Source: Sistotremastrum niveocremeum HHB9708 (Eukaryota; Basidiomycota; Agaricomycetes; Sistotremastrales; Sistotremastraceae). Taken from it: 64,000 nucleotides of DNA. Where the stretch lies: the NCBI GenBank assembly GCA_001630475.1, contig KV419414.1:249664-313663 (forward strand), written 5' to 3'. This document shows, one piece after another, positions 22,834 to 34,300 of the stretch. The number at the start of each line of letters is the position of its first letter. Positions within the stretch are counted from its first letter, which is position 1. Under the pieces are notes generated by a model that did no database searches, was not told the DNA's origin, and saw only the letters and a program-made list of their open reading frames with translations. A program made the position numbers and the translations under genes.

Positions 22834-23358
22834 TAGTGTTCTGAGGTCCAGTCACGACTGGACTTTTGACCCCCGGAGGGTGNNNNNNNNNNNNNNNNNN
22901 NNNNNNNNNNNNNNNNNNNNNNNNNNNNNNNNNNNNNNNNNNNNNNNNNNNNNNNNNNNNNNNNNNNNNNNNNNNNNNNNNNNNNNNNNNNNNNNNNNNN
23001 NNNNNNNNNNNNNNNNNNNNNNNNNNNNNNNNNNNNNNNNNNNNNNNNNNNNNNNNNNNNNNNNNNNNNNNNNNNNNNNNNNNNNNNNNNNNNNNNNNNN
23101 NNNNNNNNNNNNNNNNNNNNNNNNNNNNNNNNNNNNNNNNNNNNNNNNNNNNNNNNNNNNNNNNNNNNNNNNNNNNNNNNNNNNNNNNNNNNNNNNNNNN
23201 NNNNNNNNNNNNNNNNNNNNNNNNNNNNNNNNNNNNNNNNNNNNNNNNNNNNNNNNNNNNNNNNNNNNNNNNNNNNNNNNNNGCAACTGCGGTCCGGTCA
23301 CGGTCCGGTTGCGACTGCCGGTTGCCACCGGTCACGGCAACTGGACCTTGGAACACTA
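22834..23358. mobile_element. second hAT-like element in D3, containing the assembly gap
   Basis: The termini are TAGTGTTCTGAGGTCCAGT on the left and the complement of TAGTGTTCCAAGGTCCAGT on the right. The exact 8-bp target duplication is GTTACGAT (22826-22833 and 23359-23366). The visible subterminal parts carry GGTCACG / CGTGACC and GGTCCGGTTGC repeats and a short hairpin (GTCCAGTCACGACTGGAC). 400 unresolved bases (22883-23282) lie inside, so the true length is unknown. It splits HEIVT from QILLRVDRP in D3. Family from ends and duplication: hAT. Confidence 0.85.
22883..23282. other. assembly gap (400 N)
   Basis: The gap is exactly 400 N, so it is probably a placeholder length. It sits wholly inside a repetitive hAT-like element, which explains the assembly failure. 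Confidence 0.98.
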
Positions 23359-24825
23359 GTTACGATTTCGTGTCTTTGGGCCACATCGAGATCCAATAAT
23401 TCCAATATCGTTCTCTTGGATCCCTTCACGCCACGCACTCGTCTTCCTTGAGAGATTAGTGCCCACATATTGTCGCACAGGTCCCGACATTCGCTATCGT
23501 CGAGGCTTGGGAGTGCTGCGGACGTCATTAGATGGCACCTTACTCAAGGTTCGATAGGCTACTCACGAGTGAAGCAGTGGTAATACTGTTGAGAAATCGT
23601 GTGAATGAATTGACGACGGTTCTGCGACCGCATCGTCATATGACCGATGTTGCGACAATATTCCCATAGATGAAACGCAGGCCGAATATCGGAGAGGCTT
23701 TCGAGGCCGCCAGTCATGAGGCAATAAATCAGCGTGTCAGCACAACGATCGAATTGGTTCCGTTGACGAACGAGCGTGAGAAGAGGAGATAGATCAAAGC
23801 CAGGAGGAATTGTGAAGCGTCGTGGATGAAACTTGATGAAGCTTTTAAGAAATTCGCAGATCACCAAATCATTTCGTCTGGTAAGGAACATATTGGGCAG
23901 GTGACAGAAGAAGTCGGACATCTCATTGATCACATTCCTATCATCCCCTGCGATGATGAACGATGCAAGGTCTTTAACCTCAGCCCAACTCATCGATGGA
24001 TTTCGAATCAACGAGCGCAGAAGAGAAGGCCGGTTGACATAAGACAGAATTGACGTGACGTGATTAGATGCACCGTCTTTGATGAGAGCAGTACACTCAT
24101 TCACAACAGACTTGAAGATGTCTTTTCGGTCCCCAAGCTCTCCATTTTGGTCGTACGTGCCAAGAATGCGAGCCATCCATTCCTCGTACGAAAGTGATTC
24201 GTAGCGGATATCTTGATTGTCTTCTTCCAGGGACGTGAGGAAGACCCAGAGAGGGAAGAATTCGCGATGGTACTGATGTGATTGTCTAACGAGTGCAGCG
24301 AATTGAGCACCGCACCATCGCGTGAACATGTTGGCCGATTTCAGCTCAACATTCCATCGCCCATGTTCGTTCCTCCAACCGGCCCAATCCTTCATATATG
24401 CCAGTTGCTTATGCACGGTCTCCTTGACTCGGAACGAAGTATCGGTCGCCAGGAATCGCGCACGTAGCGTGGTAAAGACGGGGAACAGAGCATCGCCGGC
24501 CATGATCCACCTTTGGAATTCAAAGGAAGGAATGGCACGCTCTAGGACGTCCGCGTCGTTCGTATTGAGAACGAGTCGTGCATACGTCTTCAATGCCTTG
24601 ATGTCCTTCTCGTCCTTCTCTGAGCTCTCTCCAAGTAATCAGAGCTTCGACGTGATCCGCATCTTTCACATCCGCTTTCTCTGATCCACCTCCACCGCTG
24701 GCAGTAATGCCTTGCTCTGGTGCTCTGGTGGTCACCTTGCGACCCTTTCGGAGCCACTTGAGGAGCGCTCGCGCTCCATTGCTCATGGGGCTTTCGAACG
24801 GCGAGTTATTCCGTAGAGTTGCATG

Positions 24826-25445
24826 TATGAAGGACCGTAATGGACTTTAATCCACACACATATTTTGGGTCGTGCACACAAAAAAATTGCCTGATATGGT
24901 AATTTTCAATGGCTGGGCGCACACACATTTCAAGTTTTGCATCTCCACATCTGTGCACAACTCACAACAAAGAACCTTTGGGTTTGGTGCACAAGGACCA
25001 TTGATGTCAAGGTCTGCACGCACGGCACAATCTTTGAGGCGCATACATCTTCTGATTTTTCAAGTGCACTCACGCAAGGACTTGACCAATCTGAAACACA
25101 GCGCGCGCATGCACCATGTTGCTGTTTTGGATTTCAAAACTCCAATCAGATTGTCAGCAAGTCTCAAATGTTTCAAGGTTTTATTTTTTCTGCATGCGGT
25201 GTGTGCGCCAATCAGAATGTCAGCAAGTCTCAGACATTTCAAGATTATTTTTTCTGCATGCTGTGTGTGCGCGCATACACACACTCCAATTTATCAGATT
25301 GTCAGCAAGTCTCAGACATTTCAAGATTTTTTTCTCCATGCAGTGCGTGTGCGCCCAGCCATTGAAAATTACCATATCAGGCAATTTTTTTGTGTGCACG
25401 ACCCAAAATATGTGTGTGGATTAAAGTCCATTACGGTCCTTCATA
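24826..25445. mobile_element. MITE with 99-bp perfect terminal inverted repeats in D3
   Basis: This 620-bp insert has ends starting TATGAAGGACCGTAATGG. The two terminal repeats are identical over 99 bases (24826-24924 against the complement of the right end) and are flanked by a 6-bp duplication, TGCATG (24820-24825 and 25446-25451). The inside carries three imperfect copies of a module around CAGATTGTCAGCAAGTCTCA (near 25146, 25208 and 25298) joined by TG/CA-rich spacers. There is no transposase. A 6-bp duplication is unusual for hAT or Tc1-type elements, so the superfamily is open. Perfect long repeats point to a young insertion. It cuts the D3 exon after STVHA. Confidence 0.9.
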
Positions 25446-26412
25446 TGCATGGACAGTGGACAACAGGACAATCCCCAAGATTACGACCGCCAGCGCCGTT
25501 GCCATGGCTCCGCCGATTAGAAGGATAGGCGCCGGTCCAACGAATGAGAACGAGATATCCCACAATTGGATCAGGAATCCAAGCACGAAAAGACCGATGG
25601 CGAGCAGGAGGGTGTAGAATAGCAATCCCATCAGGGGAATCATGTAACGCTCCGCCATTACTTTTCGTTCCTCGCGTGCTAGCGCGCGATCGAGATTCGT
25701 CTTTCCCGGCGGGTCTGCAGTCAATGTTCCGGCCCACTGAATGCCCAGAACACACAGGACAGAGTTGAAAATCTGCCCCAGTTCATGAGTTCTTTCCTAC
25801 TAGTATTATCAACCGTGTGATTTACTCACACTGACGATCACCGTTAGATAATAAAAAAGTGCGACGAGTTGTGCAGACTGCAGAAGTTGACGGAAGCTGG
25901 TTCTTTGCCGCAGAAGATACGTTGTCCTGAGGGGCTGTAGTAAAAGACGCAATGACGGGTGATATGAATGCCGTGACGACAGTCAAGAACAGAGCGATCT
26001 TTGCGATAACGTCAGGCTCACAGTTCTATGGGATGTTGGTACGTGTGACGTACGAAAATGAGCGAGACGTTCATAAGACCTTTCCATCCATCTGCCATCA
26101 ATTTCATCTTTGAGAGAGACTCTTTATCAAGAGCACCCCAGGTTTGTTCATTCGCCAGCGTCTTTCCTTCATGAGCTCTGTCATCTGCACTATCATGAGC
26201 GGTCATGTTTACGCGACGCTGATATGATACAGACCTTTAGTGGCATCTTTTTCGATTGATTCAAGCATTCCAGTATGCTGTTCTAACGTCTGACCTTGCT
26301 TTTCGATCAACGAGTTCTGCGTCTCCATCAAGGCCAAGAGCTTGTCGAATTTAGACACCAGCGCCTCTGCCAAGTCTGCATTGTGCTTCGTGTTGGGAAC
26401 AACATCGACCAT

Positions 26413-27531
26413 GCTGGGCCGAGCACAAAAGCAAGGAGGATATCGTCGTTCAAGGTGGCCGAGTAGGCCGGCAGTTGGACGAACAGTCTCGAGACGTGAA
26501 TAGAAAAGGGGTGCTTTACTCTGCTAGTTAATACGGTGTGAGAAACGAAGCCATTTGTCGTAAGGCTGATCCCAGGACTCCAGCGTCTAAGAAGCAGAAA
26601 AGGTTAGCCAATGAAAATATTGTCCAGGCACTCGATACGTACAAGCAGTGGCAGATTACGAGACTCCACGCTGACCTTCCCCACCACATTCAGGTATTCC
26701 CATAGTCGCAAAGAGACGTATGCCGGAGAGAGGCCCAGGACACCTCGAAGGGTGCGATTTTTCTCGTCCAGCCTGTTGGGTGGTAGTTGACGCTTTATAT
26801 TGGACCGTTTCGCTTGGCCATGAAGCAATATTTCATCCAGCTATTGAACCCAAAGGCTCAAGATCAATGAAGGGCATTTCGGATCGACACTACGACAACT
26901 GGAAGCCTGAAGATGGGTGGTAGCTGGCAAGTTTCGGCAGCGGACATCGGATGGCCATCCATGCATATGGATCCAGTACTGCAGTGCTGTTTAAACGTTT
27001 CCGATGTCATGAACGTTCCAGAGGTGACTTTAAGTAATTCGTTCTTCGTCAGCGAGACGGCCATTTCTTTCTCCTCCTTCGATTTGCCACTGTACATGGT
27101 ATCCCCGATATTGTAGATCGAAATATTTACAGTAACTACGAAAGTTCCGCGCTATCAGCAGATAAAACTATCCTGTGAGTGGATTTCTACTCACTGAAGA
27201 ATGCTATTACTAAGTGGTCAGTATATCAAATAATAAGGCGAGTATTTATAAGCTCAACACGGGCGCAGGTCTGACCCACGGCGATCATACAATCGTCACG
27301 CAAATCGTGTCCTCGTTAGCGTCCTGTCCGATCTGGTCGCTACAGACAAATAGCTACAATGTTCAAACTACTAACACGAGAATCTAATCAAAAGAATTAT
27401 TGACAACGCCTATTGTAAGCTGATAGAACTAGCGGGAAAAGGGTCCTATTTCTGAAGCCGCAGTCAATAACGAGTGAATTGTGGAAAGATTGTAGGTAAA
27501 GATTAGTCTAGGCAGAAGAGGGAATGTTCGA
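26413..27531. other. gene-poor stretch upstream of D3
   Basis: This 1.1-kb stretch holds only short unassigned ORFs. The best are two on the minus strand: 26864-27097 (starts MYSGKSKEEKEMAVSLTK) and 26604-26828. Neither resembles a family I know, and no splice-linked extension was convincing. The D3 promoter would lie at the left edge. Confidence 0.45.
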
Positions 27532-28674
27532 CTAGAGGCCCAGGAGCGTGAAAGTGACGACTTGGATAGATTCACGGGGGAATGCTTGTTGGAAGGCGGT
27601 TACATCCCCCACCAAAAGTAAATCTCCGCTGGTAAGGTCATTGACGATAGTGAGGGGAACGTCACCTGATGGAGGGTTTTGGGATCAGAACAGAGAGTCA
27701 TACAGCCCATAAGGCAGAATTACTCACCTCCAGGTGCTCGGAAGAAAGCGGACAAACCCAAGGAGAAGGGATCGATCTGCCATATGGTACTTTCACCAGG
27801 AGTACCGATAGTATTTCCTGATGCCTCCTGGCTAGATTCTGTGATGGATGGTCAGCGTCTATCAAAGAAGACAAGCAATGCGCGGGCTTACTCGACACTG
27901 GTGCTAGAAATCCATATCTTCGTGCGAGCGTGAGTAATGGAACTATAAAATAAATTGGAAGACCTTACGCGGCGTTCCCGGGTCCAAAAGTATCACCTCG
28001 CCCGCCTATAGCGATCCCAATGTATGGATACGCCTGGTCTTCCACAGCGATGTCAACAAATCCAGACTGGATCGGGAAGTCGAAAAAAGCGGACGACGTG
28101 ACACCGGAACTGATCTCGAAGGTCCCATTGTCAGCTATCAAGACATGAGTGGCTGCTTTACACCAGATAGATTAAAAGTAACTTACTTAGATCGGAACTA
28201 ACAAAGCCCAGCGGCACATTGGCAGTGTTTTTGACAGTGATAAGGCCTACTGAGCTGAGGGACACACTTATCTATCACATCGCATGGAAAATTCAAGCGA
28301 TAGAGACTCACGGAATTTCCGGAGGGGTCACTGAAGGGACTTGTCTGGGTGCAAGTTCTGCGCCATATGCTAATCAGCTTTCTGAGACAACGGGTCAGTG
28401 GAAATTTTTACTGACCAACAGGCGACGCTCTGGCCGAGGCCACACGTTTGACAACAGCATCCTGCAAAAATTTGGGAGACCTCGGGGGAAGACCAGCAGC
28501 GAGCAGTTCTCGATTCGTCAGTGGTCTTGACACGCGCTTTGCTGTAGCGACGAATTCTCCGTTAACGAGAGGATGAGAGTGCGGGCGACCGAATCCATCT
28601 TCAAAAACGAGGTCTGCGAATACGCTTGCAAAGAACACCGCGAAGATGAAAAGAGAGGCGTTTGGCCAATACAT
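27532..28674 (-). CDS. small secreted protein of a basidiomycete family, function unknown
   Basis: It starts at 28674 with a clear signal peptide (MYWPNASLFIFAVFFASVFA), followed by a Pro/Arg-rich propeptide-like stretch (LTNRELLAAGLPPRSPKF). Short introns then separate exons reading LAPRQVPSVTPPEIP; VSLSSVGLITVKNTANVPLG and FVSSDLS; FEISSGVTSSAFFDFPIQSG with YPYIGIAIGG; an exon around RTKIWISSTSV; and a last exon LLVGDVTAFQQAFPRESIQ ending TFTLLGL. It is about 290 residues. The order (propeptide with GLPP, a VxNTxxxPLGFVS strand, a glycine-rich core, GDVTAF near the end) is one I associate with extracellular proteins common in Agaricomycetes. The fold is probably beta-rich and no catalytic motif is visible. 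Internal exon edges are approximate. Confidence 0.75.
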
Positions 28675-29715
28675 GGCGGGTAGAGGCACAGTTGGGGGAA
28701 CCGGAAAAGCGAAGACGGCGCGTTGCTATTTGATTTCGCGTCCCGGTGTGTTTTCCTATCTTTGTTCTTTGTTTGTTATCTTTATGATTGGTGCTTTTGG
28801 TAAATCCGTGCGCTAAAATTTTGAACCGAGCGGACGAGTTGGCGCCGCGCGTTCCTGACCAACGTGCAGGCTTCTTTAGCTTCTTTATTAGAATTCCTTC
28901 TTCCGGCATTCGCCTAATTACGCAATTCTTGGCACCAGGTCCTGATTTCTCAGATTTAAGCTGCAGTTGGCGGTCAGCTTATTATATTGTTCAGTTTTAT
29001 TGAACAACAAAAATGAACCTTTTCGACATTTCAAGGATATCTGGAGCGATGAACGCGAATACAAACCTCGTGCCGGTGGGACCGCCAGGTCGATTTGGAA
29101 TCTGGAACGATCACGAATCTGGATGGATCGAGGCCTGAAAATAAGTTCCCAATTTCCAGAACGATCAGGGGAATGATTCTGACTCACCGTCGATAGGTAA
29201 GTTGAGTCTGGTTGAGGAAATCATGCCATCGGATCCCGTTCCGGAGATCTCGGCATTTACTAACTCAACTTTCGACTCATAATTCGACCGCCAGTACTAG
29301 TAATTCGAGTTCAAGGTGTCATCGTGACAAGTAACGTGCCTTTGAAGCGAAAGCAAAGCGACAACTTGGATTCATGTACTCTATGGTTGCTTTAGTTGTC
29401 AATTTGATTAAATCTGACACACTAGCGTCGTGCTTCCTTTCGGTAAGCGCTTCCAACCTGCGTCTCGGCCGAGAGCAGCCTGAAGTGCTTTGCTACTTGT
29501 TCTCCCGCGTATGTCATCTAGATAACAAACCATTAGGTATCGCTTACATGTTGGATTAAGCATCATTGACAGATGACCGTGACATGGCTATATTCCGGCC
29601 AGTTGTTCCAGCAGCTTCAAAACAAACTGCAAAACATTCAAGCATTTCAACGATAACATCGCCAATCCAACTATCACTACTACTATCATACACACAAAGA
29701 GACTCCTCCGAAGGC
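28675..29715. other. intergenic, 1 kb
   Basis: No supported gene lies here. ORFs on both strands around 28790-29190 overlap each other out of frame and show no family features. It contains the promoter of the secreted protein gene and the 3' flank of the next gene. Confidence 0.5.
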
Positions 29716-31340
29716 CTAGTTGAAGTTGAGTTCAACATCCGCATTGCTAGTCTTAACTTCGATATTTCCGGATTTATCGGCGAAGCTCACGTCTTTCCCG
29801 TCGCTCTCAACCCATTTAACGCTGCCTTTGATCTCCTCACCCGCATCAATCTTTTGCAAGTCAAACTTCCTGACACGCCCTTCGCCTGTGGGGTCTTCGG
29901 TGTTGGCGTTGTATTTGACTTCCGCCCTGAAGACATTCGAGGTTATGGCGTGGATGTTGCCCTCAAACGCGGGGTTCAACGATGCACGGATCGCGCCGTT
30001 AGATGACTTGGCGGACAGTCCGAGCAGCGAAGATGGCGGCACAGACGGGAACTCAAGATCAATTGGGCCATTGGCCGTCTCGTACGACATAGTGAAGGTG
30101 CCGTTCGGGGAAGTGGATGACAGGGCGGACTGAGTGGAGGCGGCCGAGAGATAGTTGCTGGAAGAAATATACCTAAATGACAATGAGACTAAGTAGATGC
30201 TTTACGGAGAGAAACCAAGAAACTTACGCATTGGAAGTCCTAGCAATGAGCCGGTTCTCTTTGCCCGCGTTGGCGTCATTTGCTATGTGTGTAACGATGT
30301 CGATTGGGGCGTTTGAAGTCGTCAAAATCAAGGAACCATTCGAGTGGAACGTTCCAGTGATAGCGCCGTTGCTTGTGTCGATGCGAACGTCCGAGGCAAC
30401 AATATTCTTCATGATTATTAGCATAGCATTGGACAAGCGCTGATGAATAGATTACCTCAATAGTGATGGGCGCATTGGTAGTCGAAATTTGGAGACGATC
30501 GAAAGAGAGGGTTTCATTGACTATGGACATGAAGTGATGTTCAAAGACATTGGTCTTAGTCTCGAAAGATCCAAATTGCGTGATATGATCGGTCCTGTTG
30601 ACAGCTTTCGGAGAAGGGAAAGTGACCCAAGAATGATAGCTGATGAAATTATCACGACCGCCCGTCGAGAAAGGAGTCTATGGTATTAATACTCAAATCA
30701 GATATGTGTCCCCGAAAAAAAAAATCCTCGGGAAATTCTCACATGGATCAAAACGCCACTGGTGCCTTCGCTTCGGGTAACCTGGCACGCGCTGGCTTTA
30801 TCTCTCGCCTCGCGAGAGTAATGCGTGGCGACTGTGACGATTAAGGGAACCTGCAGGAAGTCTGAGGTCCGCACCGTCACCCTGCCGCGAGAGGCGTGGT
30901 TGGCTTCGAGAAATATGTTCGAGGTGCCGGCGGGGAGGTAGTTGATAGTCCTGCTTGTGAAGGGTTGCCAGGGCCACTAGAAATTTATAAAATTCTGAGC
31001 GTTCAGCTCATAGCAGACCTAAGAGTACCGACTTTGAAGCCTCCATCTTCGGACCATTCGCTCGTGCACTGGGGACCATCTGTATCAATCTGAACAAATC
31101 AGTCACCAGAGTATGGGGCGACAGTAATTGATTCACCAATTCCAGAATACCGCCACCGTGTGTGCAGTTGCGAAAGACCCAAGACCCAACGAAGAAAATA
31201 CCAATGATACCAATCAAGGCATGGGCTCGGAAACGACGACGTCTCTTCGGCGGGCCAGCAGCCATAGGGACAGGGACGTCCCCGTCGGAGTACGCCTCCA
31301 AATCCTTTGCAAGTTTATCGGGGACAGCATTCACACTCAT
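29716..31340 (-). CDS. type II membrane protein with NAPI/NGAI beta-repeats (DUF7330/DUF4097-like)
   Basis: The start at 31340 (MSVNAVPDKLAKDLEAYSDG) leads into a basic stretch (PPKRRRRFRAH), one membrane helix (ALIGIIGIFFVGSWVF) and a long outside part, so the topology is type II. Exons read DTDGPQCTSEWSEDGGF, then WPWQPFTSRTINYLPAG and VPLIVTVATHYSREARDKAS, then STGGRDNFISYHSWVTFPSP. The repetitive C-terminal half shows repeating signatures STTNAPITIE, DTSNGAITGTF, TTSNAPIDIVT, ETANGPIDLEF, KSSNGAIRASL and KTSNADVELN. The repeats occur about every 20 to 30 residues and predict a right-handed beta-helix or stacked beta-sheet like DUF4097. It ends DVELNFN at 29716. About 430 residues. A related fungal-only family is known to me only as a domain of unknown function; the name is from memory. 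A cell-surface role is inference. Confidence 0.78.
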
Positions 31341-34300
31341 GATATCAGAAAGACAGATGATGGAGAAAGACAACACTGCTGACGGCTGTCTTTAACTGAG
31401 CAAGAGGAGCAAACAAACAACACGTGCTTTGTCACTGCGGCTGCGGCTGCGCAGAACCCTCGTCAGGTCGGATCGGAACGGGCGGTCAGGGCAATTCAAT
31501 GGCTCTGCTATTGGTGGAGAGCTCCGGATCCGATGATCGACGAAGGGACGCGTAAACGTCGTGCCAGTACGCAGGAGAAAATGCCTTCGTCAGTACGGCA
31601 GCCGTACGCGTTCAAGAATGACAAAATTTTCAGGAGAGACATGCAGGGAGGCATAAACAGCGAAGCCCAATGATACTGGTATAAGGCTTACACAGGAACC
31701 AGTTGAGAAAAAGAGAGGAAAAAGCGAACAGGAGGCAACAGTCGATATTATTATTTCGAGAATTTCAAGGAAGCGTCGATATTTGCTGCGTAGCTTATAT
31801 GATACTCCAAAGGAATTCGTCACCCTTCAACGATTGCAGAATGGTTCATGAGAGATCGTTCTGCCAAGCAACTCGAAGGACCTTTCAGGGTGTCTGCGCA
31901 TGATGCGCGCGATATTATGCCAAGGTACGCAGCGGTATCGTCGTCCAAAATATATGTATGTGGTTAGATTTTTAGGAAGCCAAGAGAAGTGAGAGCCAGT
32001 CAGTGATCTCCGAAGTCTTCAAACGCGTGTTCGGTGAAAACGCTTCTCCCTGAATCCCGTCGTCCTATTACAATGTCATCCGCACGGACCTGAGAATACA
32101 GGGACGACGTAGCGAAGGCATGATTTCGATAGAAAAGCCTCCATAATCGCTTTGTCTGGTTTGACGCCGATCTGGGCTCTGTGTGTTGATGAGTGATTCT
32201 CCATCCCCATGTTTCGAAGCGATACTGCGTGGATCTTCGCAGAGTGAGATGCTATGCACGGGCTCCCTGGCCGTCTGCAGCAATCAAGATGCCAGAACCA
32301 TAGGGCGGAGGAACGGCCACCCACGATGACGGAAGGCAAATAGGCGCCCGTTCGTCGGTCTCGATCCTCAGTGAGCAAAAAGAGCGAGAGAAAGAGTCTT
32401 ATGATGACGAGGAGTATGTCATGATCCATCAACGGCGACGTTTTGTTCATCTTGAGGGAAGCTATATCTCCAGCGTTAGAGTTTTCCGTAAAAATTCCAC
32501 CATCCTTGGACGTTGCAGAGGAAGTCCGAAGCCCCTCGTAGAGTTTGGACAGGAAGCACAAGCTGGTGGGAGAGAATATAACGTTCATGACCGTCTTCCT
32601 TCGTAGGTTCCTTCGTGATGGTGTTGTTGTCGAGAGCCGGATAATGGAACAAGTTGTCGATTGTAGGAGGTATCATGGTCGAAGATAATGGTCTCTTTTC
32701 GTCTGGAAAGAGGGAGGAAGCGCTAAAAATGCCAATGCTGTCGCTCTGAAACTCTAACCGAGAAGGTACGATACGTTGGACACGCGCTGTGTGCACGCTC
32801 CGGTCAATTGACGTCTTGACTGCGCCAGTCATCACTCAATCACATTCCTGAGCTCTGTAAAAACCACTCTATCCACATCCGAACGGCATAATTCTGTATC
32901 GGGATGAGGTCCTGGAACACCGTGGGTCTTCATTCGACAGGCTGTCTCTGAAATAATGTGAGCACAGGAGCGAAAGCGAACTTTTGCGGCCTTTTTCACA
33001 CCTAGCTTCACAACAAGGATTTGCTTTGTCCTTCTGGAAGTCTTGACATCGGTATTGGGCCTCACTGAGATCCTGCCAGGGATCGTGCATCACCGACGCG
33101 TACGTGTCATGACCTAGACGGTCGAGTTCGAGATTCCAGTGAGCCTATCGTCGCCGTTCAGAAAATATAGAAATAATGGTAGAGCCTGGATCTCGGGAAC
33201 TGCTTTCTGGATGGTCGAAGATGCATGGATCGCCTTCAAATGACTTCGAGGCTTTGACTCGATGGAGGCTAGCACAGCCTTTGATGCATTACATAAGCCG
33301 ACGCTTCCCGAACTGTTGTCCCGACCATCATTCTTGCCAACATTAATGCCTACCCTAGAATAGCCAGCACTACTAAGTAAGGTTGCACGTTGGTAATCTA
33401 GCCCAATACTCAATCTAAAACGGCCGGCCAAGTCATCTGAACCTCCATAGTCGCTCCTGGAAATTTCGCCTGCAAACGCCCTGTGAATTCGGGACCTTTG
33501 TTTACCGGGGTAATGCATTTCTAACCGGGTCCGTCTCAAGCCTTTGTTTCCATGAGATGGCAACGATTCATATGATATGCTTTGCAGCTTATCAGGCACA
33601 CATACATCCAGTCAGCAGATCTCTCACAAAATCTGCAAGGCACTCGAGTACATCGCCATGCTCGTTCTTCCCATCGTTGTAAAAAAGGGGTTCAAATTAG
33701 CGAATCCGTTTTCCTAATATAAGACATCGAGCAGCTGTGATCGGGGGAGGTTGTTTCACCGACCGCTCACTCTAATAATCTGTTGTTTCCTTCGAAGAAG
33801 AAGAGTAAGTGCTTCCAACTCTATTGTTTCCGGGATATTCACAGAATTCATAGGCTGAGGCATTTATCGCGGTAGTACCTCCCAATTATAGCTAGGTCCA
33901 GCCACTCGGAACCTATATACATGTTTCCTTGGCGAGGTTTCTAATCAATTGTACTCAAGATCAGTGTGGGTCCACTCAGCCGTCATCGAGATCTCTCGGG
34001 GTTTCCAGTCATGGGGCCCAATATTGCCGAAAGTACAATGCCTCGCTTCAGAAAAATTCTGTGTCTGGATGCACTCATGAATGGAATTCCAGGGAGCCAG
34101 CTCAGCTGTTCGGGATCAAAGAAACCAACGGTGCGGCGCGCAAAGCACGGGCCATGGAATTCGACTTATTGAAATTGCCGCACAACTCGGTGGTATTGTT
34201 CAGCCGCTGTTTCATGGACTCATGATTTATCGTCAAGGAGCTTAGTCCAAAGGAAGTAAAAAGTCAATGACCCTAAGCTCCGCGGAAGATATCGTGCGAA

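Larger units (their letters stand above)
21241..26412 (-). pseudogene. DUF6535-type paralogue D3, dead copy with three transposons
   Basis: This is the third tandem paralogue. Exon 1 (26412 to about 26229) codes the coiled coil (KFDKLLALMETQNSLIEKQG), and exon 2 has TWGALDKESLSKMKLMADG. Later pieces match helices 1-4 (IALFLTVVTAFISPVI, VLCVLGIQWAG, LFYTLLLAIGLFVLGFL, PILLIGGAMATALAVVILGI), the two helical modules (YARLVLNTNDADVLERAIPS; LPSLDDSECRDL) and a tail ending AMNSPVESM at 21241. It is broken by three insertions in exons: 24826-25445 after STVHA, 22834-23358 inside HEIVTQILLR, and 21785-22561 inside FHVPDDFEL. There are also at least two frameshifts relative to D1 and D2. One falls before the helix-2 segment LVALFYYLTVIVS (near 25875), the other after EALITW (near 24635). 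A full product cannot be made; fragments could still be transcribed. Confidence 0.86.

Noticed and set aside
22694-23359. Three long ORFs spanning the N block
   Set aside because: They are open only because the gap codes for X; the flanks are transposon ends.
24872-25528. 218-codon ORF on the plus strand
   Set aside because: It lies almost wholly in the 620-bp MITE and reads through its inverted repeats; no domain.
30705-30726. CCCCG-A10-TCCTCGGG hairpin as a terminator
   Set aside because: It lies in an intron of the type II membrane protein gene and bacterial-style terminators do not apply here.
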